A stretch of 64,000 bases of DNA. It comes from Ilyonectria destructans. Its lineage: Eukaryota > Ascomycota > Sordariomycetes > Hypocreales > Nectriaceae. Shown piece after piece: positions 35,019 through 46,320 of the stretch. The notes beneath the pieces were generated by a model, which had not been told where the DNA came from, ran no database searches, and saw only the letters and a list, made by a program, of their open reading frames with translations. Numbering within the stretch: position 1 is the first letter of the stretch; each line of letters begins with the position of its first letter. The position numbers and the translations under genes are program-made. The DNA is taken from contig JAHEWK010000002.1 of NCBI GenBank assembly GCA_020740775.1, positions 496,001-560,000 on the forward strand, read 5' to 3'.

Positions 35019-36944
35019 ATGAACGGCTTCCATCCTGACGAATTCGAGCACCCTCAGCTGGGCCGACTAGTCGGCAGAAGGCGAAATGAGCATGTCGTAC
35101 AGTTCCGAAGCATCCCATTTGCGCGCGCTCCTGCACGGTTTCGACAGGCCAGATTGATAGATGAGTTGTCGCCAAAGCAGAAAACATGTACCGAATACAC
35201 CTATGCCTGCCCTCAAGAGGAGCAGTCCATGGAGGCGTTTGGTGGACCCCTCCCAGGGGAGGATCGGCGTCGCTACGACGAGTTCTCGTGCCTCAACCTC
35301 ACTGTCACAGCACCCGCGGCGCTTCTGGAGCCCGGGTGTACCAAGAAGGTGCCCGTGATGGTTTATGTCCATGGGGGAGGCTTCACGGTTGGGGCCCATT
35401 ATGGCGGCCCTCATGGTAAGCCGGCCTCCTGTCCAGCTCCACGAACCAGTCTTACCCTGACACAGATATGACACGAATGGCTACCTTAGCCTGCGAGGAC
35501 TCCAAGCCGGTGATCATCGTTAGCATTCAGTGCGCTCGTTTCTTCCTCTGCCATAACCCCGCTGACCCAACGAAGCTATCGACTCCACTTCCTCGGATTT
35601 CTGGCCTGCCAGGCAAGTAACTACATCACATAATCACGGAGGCGACCTCTGACAACGCACAGGACCTCATTGACGAAGCAGCAAAGTACAATGAAGACCC
35701 TTGCAACTTCGCGCTTTATGATCAACGACTGGCGTTCCTCTGGACCCAAAAGTACATTTCCGGCTTCGGCGGAGACGTTAGCCAAGTGACTGCATTCGGA
35801 GAAAGCGCTGGTAGTGCTTCGCTTTGTTATCACTTGAGCTCGAACGTCCCGCTCTTCAACCGAGTGGTCCTCCAATCTGGCACCGCGTCCACCATCAGTC
35901 CCACTCCATGCTCGAATAAGGAAGAAGAATACCAGGCGCTCCTTGCGTTCTGTGGGATCGACAAGGACGATCCGCAGCGTCTCGAGAAGTTGAGGGAGGT
36001 GCCAGCTACAAAGATTGTCGAAGCGGCCAAAGCACTCTCGAAGGCTGCCTTCTCGCCACTGGCCCACGAGAGTTTCTTCTCAATCGCGCCGAACTATCTC
36101 AACCACGATCGGATTGTAGCGGATTGCCCATGGGTAGAAGCCGTCATGGCCGGCGACGCCATCTACGAGGTCAGCGACTCGGTGCGCCTAATATCCCCCT
36201 CTCGCCATATCACTCACGGAATCTAGGGCTACCTCTTCGCATACAATCTCAAAACAGTGCGCCTCGAGGACTTCTGCAAACATGTCGAAAACATATTGGG
36301 AGCTGAAAAGGCCCAGAAAGTATCACAATTGTATGACATATCTGCAGGCATGGACCCCAACTTGTTCTGGACACAGCTGTGCACCTTCTGCGGCGATGTC
36401 ATGTTCTCCCGTAAGTGTGCCCCTTGCCGCCACGACACCGTTCCAAGTGTAACTGATCTAATCGCGAACAGTTCCCTGCCACAAGCTGTTACAGACCGCG
36501 ACGCAAAGCCGCAAGCAGATATACCGCTACACCCTTTCGCTGCGCAACCCTTTCCCCGGCTCCTTCTTCTCCGGCGTCCTGGGCCACCATTTCATTGAGC
36601 TTGCGTACCAGTTCATGACGTTCATGGAGCGCTTCCCACTCCAGAAGCAGCGCGACATCAGCATCGGCTTCGCGCGGAAGTGGACGGCTTTCGCCTACGG
36701 AGAGGAGCCGTGGGCGCCGTACATGTTGGCCGACGAGACGACGGCCGTGGCAGACTCGCGAGAGGGCTGGGTGGTGCGGACGCGGGCGAAAGATATAGAG
36801 AGTTCTGCGGACGATGAGGGCGGGCAGCGTCGCTACACCAAGTGGGAGGCTTTGGACGCGGTGTTCTCCGAGTTGGGAGACGGCGCGGTGGCAGCGGTCG
36901 CGGCCTTGAGTTTCCCGACGTTGGTGACCCTTGCTAAGGGGTGA
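35019..36944 (+). CDS. Type-B carboxylesterase
   Basis: Six exons join in frame to 553 residues: 35019-35415, 35466-35529, 35576-35612, 35663-36169, 36227-36410 and 36472-36944. Oxyanion-hole residues lie in VYVHGGGFTVG. The nucleophile Ser is in FGESAGS (about residue 214), and a C-terminal His in GVLGHHFIE (about 435) completes the expected alpha/beta-hydrolase triad. The third intron uses a GC donor (GCAAGT at 35613) with a normal CAG acceptor, and exon 3 is only 37 nt; both are required to obtain the family sequence YRLHFLGFLACQDL. No signal peptide is apparent. It may deacylate esters on imported plant glycosides, which would suit the nearby GH78 and transporter genes, but that link is inference. 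No stop or frameshift remains after splicing. Confidence 0.88.
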
Positions 36945-37204
36945 GAAGGAGTCGCAATACTCAATTGACACCCTTTCCTGTTCAGGTCCAGGGATAGATG
37001 GCCTAGTTACTCCTTCCCTCTCTCTATATTTGTTTTATAAATAATGGACGAAGAAAATATTTGAGACATTTAAGCTCGTGCCCGGATGATAGCATTGTGT
37101 CACTTGACATCATAATAAAAGACTCAGAAAGTTTCGATTGCACCAAAACTAGTTTTTTATTCAAAGAGTGTGATGTTGAGAGTAAGAAGCCTGAGAAAAT
37201 TCTA

Positions 37205-37378
37205 TCTTATAAGTTGGCAAGGGGCTACACTCCGTACCTTGCCCCAGTGTTATAGCTATAAAAGATAGAGTTTCATTATGCCGTAAGAATGATGATATCT
37301 GCTAAGATGTAATGCCATGAGTACTTTTCATAACCCCCCTGTAGTGACCGACTTGCAGCCCCTTGCCAACTTATGGGA
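37205..37378. mobile_element. MITE with 22-bp terminal inverted repeats and TA duplication (Tc1/mariner type)
   Basis: The left end (37205-37226, TCTTATAAGTTGGCAAGGGGCT) and the reverse complement of the right end (37357-37378) match at 20 of 22 bases. The two differences are C/T transitions. A TA dinucleotide flanks each side (37203-37204 and 37379-37380), the target duplication expected for Tc1/mariner/Fot-type transposons. The 174-bp element has no coding capacity. It lies between the carboxylesterase and the APH-family kinase. Confidence 0.82.
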
Positions 37379-37760
37379 TAGGACAAAGGAGGGAAACGTT
37401 CTTTTTTTCAACATCGCCTCGATAAATCTCAGTGTAGATGAGGATTGGTGTAATCTTGATCATTAAAATCGGAGTCAGAGATAGTAACGAACTGATGAAG
37501 CGACATAGTTGCAATGAAATAAACGGTAGATTCCCGCGATGACCTCGAATGTGCCCACTAATAATAAGTATATTCCTTCTAACGGCTAACTTAGGTATTG
37601 TTCCAGTGCGGGGTCACACATTCACTCGGAATAATTTCGGCTTCAGCGGCCCTCGGAATCACTTTCCCAACACAACCTCACAACCTCGCATCTTCATCTC
37701 TTGCATCTCAGTTTCTCGAGTATCTTTGCATTTGTCTCTCTTTCATCGGCATTACAAGAA
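37379..37760. other. Promoter region of the APH-family gene
   Basis: Bases between the MITE and the APH-family start codon. Beyond the expected promoter, with a CT-rich tract near 37680-37740, no feature is recognised. Confidence 0.4.
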
Positions 37761-39086
37761 ATGACTAGTCCAAGTCGCGAAGGTCTTGTCTGGCAAGAGA
37801 GCCCCCTTGGCGACAAGCCTCGGTGGAAAAGAGAGCCACGGGTAGAAGCCATCAGGGCAGTTTGCCTTCGCGTCTTGAAGCTAGCGTCTGAAAAAGACTG
37901 CATCGTCGAATTCTTTACCGCTGGGTCGTTCAACAGATTATACTTGGTCGAGGTGCCAGGCCAGGAAAAAATCTTGATGCGAATCTCGCTCCCCGTTGAC
38001 CCTCGCAACAAAATACTCGGAGAGGTTGCCACAGTGCGCTGGTTACGCCGCTTTACCAGCATTCCGGTCCCTGAGATAATTGCCTTCGATGCATCTAGCG
38101 ACAATGAAATTGGCTTTGAATGGATTTTAATGCCTTTCATTGCCGGTACTTTGGCTTACTCTCTCTGGCGCAAAACCCCCATGATAACCAAGGGGGGATT
38201 GGTGAAGCAAGTAGCCAAATTTCAAGCTCAAATCCTCGAAGCCTCGGAAACCAAGTCCCCCCTGAGGGGAATTGGAACACTGACTTATGGTTCTGGGGAA
38301 GTGGACGGCCTCAGGGAGGATGCTACTCCAGAGCCAGGGCAGATTGTGTCAAGACACTTCTTCACAGGCAAACACTTCGACTATGATGTACCCCGTGGGC
38401 CCTTTCCTTCAAGCCGCGAATGGATGGACTCATATCTTGCAATAATCATCCAGGAACAAGAAGAAGAACTAGCCATGTCCGAAGATGATGAAGATAAGGA
38501 GGATATCGAGCACCACATTTCCATCGCAAAGAGGCTCCAGGGACTCTTGCCTATTATATTCCCTTCAGCCGAGGACCTTCCTGAACGCACAGTACCTTGG
38601 CACGAAGATCTTTCCCTGACGAATATGCTGGTCGATGGACACGGCACCATTACCGCGATACTGGATTGGGAATTTGTCTCAGCAATGCCTTACTGGCTCG
38701 CGACCGAGTCTCCTCAGTTTTTAAATGGACCGACACGGGAGAAAGAACCTGTCCGCGATGATTATGGCGACGAGACCCCGGAAGAGGCAGAAGATCGCAA
38801 GAGCGTGGGCGATACCCAAGATAATGAGGGGAAGAATGAGCTCTACTGGCACCATCTGATGGAGTACGAGCAAACGAAGCTGAGGGCGGTGTACGCGGAC
38901 CACATGCGAGAATTGAGGCCTACATGGGACGCGGAGGTCGCGGATGGTGTCCTGAAGGATGACTTTCTTGGGGCTGTTGAACAATGTGCTGCCGGCTGGC
39001 CATTACAGGCCATCGGGAGGTGGATAGACGCAGTGGGAAAGGGCGAATTTCCGAGGCTTTATGATGTCTTGGAACCGAAAGTCTAG
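37761..39086 (+). CDS. APH-family phosphotransferase (kinase-like)
   Basis: A single exon of 441 residues. The fold is that of aminoglycoside phosphotransferases and fungal protein-kinase-like relatives. A nucleotide-binding N-lobe (GSFNRLYLVEV, with Lys/Arg in the following strand) is followed by the catalytic loop WHEDLSLTNML near residue 280, which carries the HxDxxxxN residues, and the metal-binding ILDWEF segment. An acidic insertion (EDDEDKEDIE) lies before the catalytic loop. I chose the ATG at 37761; the frame continues upstream but without an ATG. Fungi contain large families of such genes, only rarely with known substrates and not normally antibiotic-resistance enzymes. A second member lies at 61589-62899. 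The gene appears intact. Confidence 0.88.
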   Translation: MTSPSREGLVWQESPLGDKPRWKREPRVEAIRAVCLRVLKLASEKDCIVEFFTAGSFNRLYLVEVPGQEKILMRISLPVDPRNKILGEVATVRWLRRFTSIPVPEIIAFDASSDNEIGFEWILMPFIAGTLAYSLWRKTPMITKGGLVKQVAKFQAQILEASETKSPLRGIGTLTYGSGEVDGLREDATPEPGQIVSRHFFTGKHFDYDVPRGPFPSSREWMDSYLAIIIQEQEEELAMSEDDEDKEDIEHHISIAKRLQGLLPIIFPSAEDLPERTVPWHEDLSLTNMLVDGHGTITAILDWEFVSAMPYWLATESPQFLNGPTREKEPVRDDYGDETPEEAEDRKSVGDTQDNEGKNELYWHHLMEYEQTKLRAVYADHMRELRPTWDAEVADGVLKDDFLGAVEQCAAGWPLQAIGRWIDAVGKGEFPRLYDVLEPKV

Positions 39087-40021
39087 AATAGTGATCCGAA
39101 TCGCTTGGCCGGAGTGTTGAGGACCCACTCTCCGTTGAAAGATTGCTTTACAAAAACAAGAGTCTACTTTGGTGTCAAAACGTCTAGAGGCTTCGACCCC
39201 AAGGTTCCAGATCGTAATCTCCTGGGAGAGTTATCTGGGACGTTTGGTGAGATGATATGAGGAAAACAACACACAAGAATCTGTGAGTACGTGTGCCCTG
39301 GCTGCTTGATCCTGCAGTTCCGGGTAGCGACAGACTGAGCCTCAAACTTCATCGTTGAGACTGTACAAAGGTCTTGATAATTAAGGAGAGTCTAGTGTAC
39401 TATATCATTATTGATTATCTAAGATATCATCTTCGCGAATGCATTGTGCAACGCCCAACTGCCCGTTTTCGCTCGAGAGATTATGAAGGTTCCTCTTACT
39501 TGACATACTCCAGTATGTCATATGAGGTACCACGTAATTTAAGGTCCCAAAATTGGGACACGAATCTGGAGTTGTTTTGGAGATCCCCAACGTGTCCTAA
39601 TATCCGACCTCCTCAGCCCAAGCTCAGCGGTAGCTCAGCTTAAAGCAGCAAGAGGTCAGTTCTGTAGTACGCTTGGGTATCGTGTCCGAGTTATGTGGTA
39701 CTTGGTTATTGTAGGTCAGCTGATTTGTAGTAGGTCAGCTAGGGCCGAGCATCAACTTTGAGACAATTCGAGTAGGATGAACACTTGATTGGGACGGCAC
39801 GAAAACACAAGAGCAGCTGGCAGTTTGATCCGCCGTCACGCTAATGCAATAAATTAACATCCATCAGGTCCTGTGGTAAGTCCCTACGTGCACTTGGCGT
39901 AGCGTTTGGGTGGTATAGCGGATTTGAAGCGAATTGACTTTATTCTCCCGTGACTAAAATAACAAATATCAAGGCGTGCAGCGAGCAAATACTTGGTGCC
40001 GAAACCCGTTTCTCGACAAGG
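39087..40021. other. Intergenic between convergent genes
   Basis: About 0.9 kb between the 3' ends of the APH-family gene and the MFS gene. It contains a 20-bp palindrome TGACATACTCCAGTATGTCA at about 39500-39519 within a longer imperfect CCTC...GAGG hairpin. No coding region is supported. Confidence 0.45.
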
Positions 40022-41660
40022 CTAGTTCTCAACCGAGACGCTCCAGCTGGAGGTCTTGTATTTGCGGAAATCGCGAGTCTTGACCTTGTTCTCGAACATC
40101 TCATCTAGTTGTAAGAAGGTGCGGTTCTTCATCTCCGGCAGCTCAAAGAAGAGCACCAGGCACGCGATGGCACAGAGGCCAGAGAAGAAGAGGCCGGTCT
40201 TGCCGCCGAGATTGCCCTCGTCCGAGTTGAACATGTAGGGAACGAAGACGTTGAAGGCACACGACGCGAAGCCGTTGCACACGAAACCGAGAGCGTTGGC
40301 CTTGGCGCGCAGCCTGACAGTCGAAGTTTCGGCCACAATGACGGGGATGACAGGGCCAGCGCCGAGGTTGAAGAAGACCATGACCAAATTGATCATGATA
40401 CCCATGTACCACAGGGCGGCTTGACTCGAGTAGAAGCCGGCGATGCCCACAGACAGCCAGACCAGCGCGAGGAAGGCCGTGCAGCCCAGGATCGAGCGTC
40501 GGCGGCCAACGTAGTTGGTCAGAACCCAGGAAATCATGATGGCGGCCAGAGACAGGCCAGTGGCAACTTCGAGAACCGTGATAGCGTTGGTTGGGGAGAG
40601 GCCAGCGATGATCATGAAGTAAGTGCCGTTGGCGACGAACGTGAGGCCGTGGAATTGCTGGACGATGCTGGCGTAGATGATTATGCGCAAGCGGCGCCAA
40701 TTCTGGCCTCTGAAGCATTCTGCCCAGGAGACATCGACGGCATCCCTCTGCTCCTGTTTCTCGTGCTCCAGAGTGGACTGCAGGGCAACCATGGCAGCCT
40801 CAACGTTGGTGGGCCCAACCAGTCGACTGAACGATTTCCGGGCCCCCTCGACGTTGTCGCGGCGGAGGAGCCAGGCCGGAGACTCGGGCACCACAAGGGC
40901 CGCGACGAAGGCAGCGCCGGCCATGGCCCATTGAGTGGCGAAGCAGACGCGGTAGGACATCATCTGGAAGCCGTTGGGGATCTGGCTTCCGGCAACGACG
41001 GCGGCAATCAACTGGCCTAGCACAAGCTGGAATTGAAACAGGGACAGAGCCACGGCTCGCAGCTTGGGCGGCATGATCTCCGAGTTGTAGACTAGGCACG
41101 TGGTGGCCATCATGCTCAGGCCCATGCCGATGACGACCTTGCCCGCTAGAAAGGCGCCGCGGCGGTGTTCCATACTCTCGCTCAGGTCGCAGGTGAAGAC
41201 GACGGCAATGCCGGCTGCGGTGATGGCGGCGCCGGCCATCATGGAGAGCTTGCGGCCGACACGATCGGCGACCCAGCCGGTAAGCACGGAACCAATCATG
41301 AATCCAATCTGCATGGAGGCGTTCCACAGAGACAGCCACATGGACGGCAGGATGGGATTTCCATCGTGGAGGTCGCCGAATCTCTGGCTGGGCGGTTGCG
41401 TTAGAAGGGTTGGGGGCCTCGAGCAGGGGGAGTGGTGCAACTTACAGAAAGGCCGGGAAGGCGGTGACGACGCCGACGATGATGATATCGAAGCCAAAGG
41501 CCAGGGGTCCCATGGCCATCAGAAAGCTGCAGATCATGGCCTTTGGGTTATCTTTCAGAGCCTGCTTGAAAGACACGGTGGTGGAGTCGTGAGGGTTGGC
41601 GAAGGCCACCTTGTCTCCCTTCTCCACCATCTCGACGTCAGGCTTGGTGTCCTGCTGCAT
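40022..41660 (-). CDS. MFS sugar porter (alpha-glucoside/hexose permease type)
   Basis: Exons 41446-41660 and 40022-41387 join across a 58-nt intron (GTAAGT donor, CTAAC branch site, CCCAG acceptor) to give 526 residues. It has 12 predicted membrane helices. Sugar-porter signatures are visible: DRVGRK between helices 2 and 3, PESPAWLL after helix 6, YVGRRR between helices 8 and 9, and PEMKNRTFLQLDEMFE after helix 12. The family imports mono- and disaccharides across the plasma membrane by proton symport; the alpha-glucoside (MAL) branch is the closest by appearance. It is the neighbour of two TF genes transcribed away from it (42150 onward) and lies between two GH78 genes, so a rhamnoside or rhamnose-containing glycoside is a plausible substrate, by inference only. 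The frame is intact. Confidence 0.93.
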
Positions 41661-42149
41661 GGCGATGATTGATGTTGTTGGTTGCTGGAAAGGGGGCAGA
41701 GATGTCGAGTGGCTTGATGCTGATGGGGAGGAGAGTCATGTCAGTTGGAGAGATAGAGGCGTGAGCTTTATATGTAAGTGAGTTGCCCATCCAAGGCGCG
41801 GCTAGGAGGTGGGATTCCAGTGTTGGAGAAGGAGCGACGGCGAGCGGCATTGCTTGCCAAAGCTGGGGTAGGTGTCTCGTCGTACGCACCTGCCAGGACC
41901 AAGGTAATTATCATGCGGGGGTGGAGATGGGGAAGGAAGCGCTAGGGGGAAAGAGCGAAAGAGCGGGCATCGGGTCTGTGCGCAATCTGCATAATGTTAT
42001 ATCTCGGGGAACATCCCCGACGCCTCGACCTGGTCCACAACACCCACAACCACACGTCCTGTGTTCTACCGCTTCGCTCGTTCTTGCACCGAACCGGCCG
42101 TGTCTCCCCCGAGCGGCACTCGACGCCATTACACTTGGATGCTCCGAGC
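41661..42149. promoter_or_regulatory. Divergent promoter between MFS and Zn2Cys6 regulator genes
   Basis: This 489-bp region separates the MFS start (41660, minus) from the regulator start (42150, plus), so both promoters lie here. GC-rich CGG/CCG trinucleotides are scattered through it, as in Zn2Cys6 targets, but no pair with clear spacing stands out. The arrangement would allow the regulator to control the transporter and itself. Confidence 0.55.
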
Positions 42150-44283
42150 ATGGCAGCCAGCAACGCGTTGCCGGCGTCCAGAAAGCGCGCCACACGCCCG
42201 GATGCCGGCTCGTCCGCAGGCGACGGTGAGCTGACCCCGGAAGCACCCAGCACGCGTACAGGCCTTGCGTGCGAAGCGTGCAGGGTGCGCAAAACTCGCT
42301 GCGTTGGGTTCCCGACCTGTACTTGGTGCCAGCAGCGCCGTCAGACTTGCGTACGAGGCCAGAACAGTCAGACGAGCCCGTGAGTGAACCCTCGAGCTAC
42401 AGAGATTGCTCGTCTGGAGTCTCGTGGCCTGCTCTACCAACTAACGTCCCTAACTAGTCTGGACGATTGGGGCCATCAGATTCTTGATGCTCTCTCTCTA
42501 GCAAAGAATGAGATCCTGTCCGCATCACGCGGGCCATGCTATCCCTATGGCCAATCGCCCAATGATGCCCCGGCGCCGCGACTGGACATCGGTACTGATC
42601 GGCATTCGGTCCAGCCGATCCAGCAGTGGAGCCCTAGGCCTCGCGTCCGGGACCAGGATAGGTTCTTCGCAGTACCAGGTGCAGAGTCTATCCTGGAGTG
42701 GGATGTATTGAGAGCTCAGCTCCCACACCTGCCCGAGGACCTCATCCATGTCAAGGACGCTTATGAGCCTGAGAGATGCATCCAATCCAAGGCCAGCGCC
42801 GACACGTCCATCCACAACCTCCAACAGTTGCGGCAACGCTTCGAGCGCAAGTTCTTGACTCGATACCCCGTCATCAGCAGACCTCGCCTCGCTCGCTACA
42901 TCCTTGACGTGGCTGAGAATGGCGGCGACTGGACCGCCGAGTCCTGCCTCGTCTTCCTAGTCTGTGCCATGGCCTCATTGTGCGACTGCTTGGCCGTTGA
43001 CGGAACCCCCCCGACCGCGCAATCTACTATGCAGAGTCCCTTTTCAGCCGCTACACCTGTTGCGCCTGCGTCACGCCAGTCCGCCTATCAGTACTGGACC
43101 ATGGCGAAGCGGAGACTCGGCTGGGCGCTCGACACGCCTGCCGGCCTCCTCACCGCGCAATGTCTGTGCCTGGCGGGCTTCTGGCATCTGCAGAACTGCG
43201 CGCCAACCAAGGCTCGCAACATGTTCCACCGTGCTGCCGAGAGTGCGAGCAGTCAAGGGCTCGGTCCAAACATGATGGGTGAGGAGAGGGTCCTTGCGAG
43301 TTTCGTGCATCTCCTCTGCACTGATCTGTTCCAGTAAGATCCTACATCCCTACACATCGATCGCGGTAATATAATGGTCTTGCTTAAATTGATACAGGCG
43401 TTTAGATATCGAGCTGGGGCTATCTCCGCTTGGCGGCCGAGGGGTCGCTGACAGTGAGATCCCTCCAGACTACTTGAGAGATGCGCTCCTTGCCACTGGC
43501 TCGCCCAGCAACGACCTTCTGGTTGGGGACTCCGTTCCCGGCATCATTGCAAATCTACAACAGACACATGCCATCCGAAAAGATGTCAACAAAATCTTGG
43601 CTTCCACGACGTCAATCTCCAGCTGGCACGAACTGTATTCGCTGCTTGGTCAAGTTGCCGATTGTAGATCGCGACTGAACGATCTGGCACACTCCAGGAC
43701 GGCCCCCAAGACATATCCGCAGCAGCTTCAGCCCGCACAAACACCCCCTGCCGCGGTAACTCAAGACATTCGTCAAAGAGAGCTTTCAGCGCTCGTGCTG
43801 CGCATGTGCCTGCACCTCCACCTTTCGCCGCGCCTGCTGCAAAACCTCAACTCCAGCGCTGGCCCAGCACTTCACTCGCACAAACACATCCTGGACGAGG
43901 TGGCAGCTCTTGCGGGTGAGTGCATCTCGCTGACGGCTCAGGTCCTGCGGTCGCACCTTGACGAGTGGCAGCGCGAGGATCTCTGGTCAAGCCAGCCGCC
44001 ATCACCCCAACTTGCCGCCGCCGAGCCATCATGTCACCATCTCGAAGCTGAGTTGTCGCATCGGTTCTCGTACGCGGGGTGCCTGGCGCTGCTGGCGGCG
44101 CACTACGCCAAAGCGAGAGCTCTTCGCGGAGAGGTAGAATATGCCCACTGTCGCACGTTGACGATGCCCGTCGAATGGCGTAACCTAGTTAGGGGCCACG
44201 CGATGGTGTTGTTGTCGCATGAGGAAGGGAGCAGCATCTGGCGGTGCGGAAAATTGCTCAGCGGCTTTGACACGGGATTCTGA
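42150..44283 (+). CDS. Zn2Cys6 transcription factor with fungal-specific TF domain
   Basis: Exons 42150-42350, 42405-43333 and 43398-44283 give 671 residues. The binuclear zinc cluster is C-x2-C-x6-C-x5-C-x2-C-x6-C at residues 41-67 (CEACRVRKTRC to CQQRRQTC), preceded by basic residues. The middle homology region follows (TRYPVISRPRLARYILDVA, DWTAESCLVFLVCAMASL). Intron 1 (54 nt) begins right after the last cysteine and ends at the second AG of ACAGAG. It removes an in-frame TGA at 42381-42383; without it the protein would end just after the zinc cluster. I favour the intron because it leads into a leucine-rich, coiled-coil-like IARLESRGLLYQL. It probably regulates the flanking MFS and GH78 genes. 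The neighbour at 44582 shares the middle domain but lacks the zinc cluster. Confidence 0.87.
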
Positions 44284-44581
44284 ACCGGTGTATATGTTAT
44301 GACGGACTTGGATTATGTATTTCATATTCTTAAATAGATGAAAACAATCTAATAGTTGAAGGGATAGGGATAGCGTAGTCGTCAATTCAACAAGTAGATT
44401 CTCCAAGACTGGTTTTTAGTGAATTCCGCCAAGGTGCGCTAATTCGCCCACTCCGGGGCCATGTGATCTTTAGAACATGGGTCATGATGTGCTAAATCGC
44501 TTTCGTCATTGTCCTTGGACATAAACTCAAACTGCTCATTACAGCTCTCTTTCCACCGAGACGCTTCTCCCGCTTCGACCC

Positions 44582-46320
44582 ATGTTTACTCCATCCAGCC
44601 AGCATAGTCCTGAATCGGCCCGGTCATGGTGGTTCTCATCGGTCGAGTCTACACTGGCCTGGCCGAGCCTCCGTCCCTACCATCTCTTGCAGGTCCCTCT
44701 GACCTCGATCGTTGATATGGACGACGAGACCGACCCTGTGGGCCTCCACGCAGATCCACGCTGTGCTTCGCTACGTCTCGCTCCGCATCTTCACGGCGCG
44801 CATGCGGCCCCTTCGCGTGGAGCCCTCGACGACAAGGCGGAAATGACGCGGCTTGTCGACGCTTTTATCAAGCACATCCACGCCAAGCAACCTTTAATCG
44901 ATACCCGCCTTCTCTACAGCCATATCGCACTGGTCCAAGAGGAAGGTCTTGGCTGGGACGCCGCTACCTGCCTGCTGGTACGTTATGCATCTATATCCCC
45001 AGCGCCTCAAGCGAGGCCGCGTGCCGCCATAGTTTTGCTGATGGCTAGAACAGCTGATTGCCTGCGCGCTGGGCGGTATCTGCACGCCGTATGACAATAG
45101 CCGGTTGGAAGACTATTCGAAGCCGTCAATCGACGCCGAGCAGTACTTGCGCAGCCGTGAGTACTTCGATGCCGCCCGCAAGAGGCTTGGCTTGGTAATG
45201 GGCCATGCCAGCATCACTGGCGCGCAGTGCTTCTTCCTTACCGCCGGCTACTACGTGACTGTATTCAAACCCTTGGCGGCGTGGAGATGCCTGAACGCGG
45301 CGAGCTTGATGTGCAAGAACGTCTTGATGAAGACGGTGGGTGAGTCGGCCATGATGAACGGCGCCCTCGGAAACGCAAAGGAAGTTCCGGATAATTCGTA
45401 TCGCAAATTGTTCTGGAGCTGCGTCAAGACAGAGAGGTTCGAATCCACCTCAATTGTTTTCCGTGCTGAATCTCCTGTGCTGATCTATCCGCAGAGAAAT
45501 CGCCACTGAGCTCGGCTTCGAGATCGCAAACCTGCAACTCATCCAGTATGAAAGCCTACCGTCACTCATGCCTGATTCAGAGCCCTACCTAGCGGGCGAG
45601 ATGGCCAAGTTGCGGCCGTCCCACCCCTGGACGCCCGGCATGTCCGACGGCCCGGCTTTGACGGCCGCCCAGCACGAGCAGAGTTGGTTCTACTATTTGA
45701 CGGACATTTCACTTCGGAAGCTGGAGATTAGAATCGATGCATTCTTTGCAACTGAACAGGTCAAGCAACCGGAGCCGTCCATCGAAGCCCGCGAATCATT
45801 CTACCGAGACATCCTCGTCACCCTGTCGGATTTGGACAAGCAAATCGTGGATCATTCCCTACATCTTCCGGACTCCATCACCTTGGAGACGGACGAGTCC
45901 GGTCACTCCTCCGATGACTTGCGAGAGTACCTGAGGCTCCGGATGATCATCATCCGCCACACCTTGAGCAGGCCGGCGCTTCACTTCATTCTTCACGGCA
46001 ACCTTGACGAGCTATCCGTAGCACTGCGAGCCCAGGCGGCTGAGATCGCCAATAAAGCGCTCCAGATCGACGAATACCTCATGACCCACGGCTTAACCAC
46101 ACACCGCCATCCTGGGACCTGGCTCGGTATTCGCTACTGCGCGCGTGCGGCTTTAGAGCTCATTGCAACAGCCAAGACTTCAGTCCCTGATCTCAACCTC
46201 TCTCCAACATGGGAGCAACACATGCAGAAATTCAAGACTGCGCTCAGGTATTGGGGTGCTGAGAGTGCGGATGCGAGGATGTATCTTCAGTGGATTGTGC
46301 GTTTGGAGTCGCCGGCTTAG
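44582..46320 (+). CDS. Fungal-specific TF-domain protein lacking a zinc cluster
   Basis: Three exons, approximately 44582-44975, 45052-45436 and 45498-46320, are joined by introns with GTACGT/CAG and GTTCGA/CAG borders that restore CLLLIACALGGI and VKTEREIATELGFE. The product is the fungal-specific transcription-factor regulatory domain, with the xylanolytic-activator-like DAFIKHIHAKQPLIDTRLL start and the SWFYYLTDISLRKLE block. No zinc cluster, bHLH or other DNA-binding segment occurs in the N-terminal 100 residues or in any upstream frame back to 44284. It follows the Zn2Cys6 gene on the same strand after 298 bp. It could be a truncated paralogue, a co-regulator or an inhibitor of the neighbouring activator, as QA-1S is to QA-1F in the quinate cluster; this is inference. 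Exon ends are accurate to a few bases. Confidence 0.8.

Noticed and set aside
35067..35474. Minus-strand 135-codon frame opposite the carboxylesterase
   Set aside because: It overlaps exon 1 of a well-supported esterase and shows no family pattern.
40421..41672. Long plus-strand frames opposite the MFS gene
   Set aside because: They are antisense shadows created by the high GC content of the transporter gene. Composition is Arg/Gly/Asp-rich and no domain is seen.
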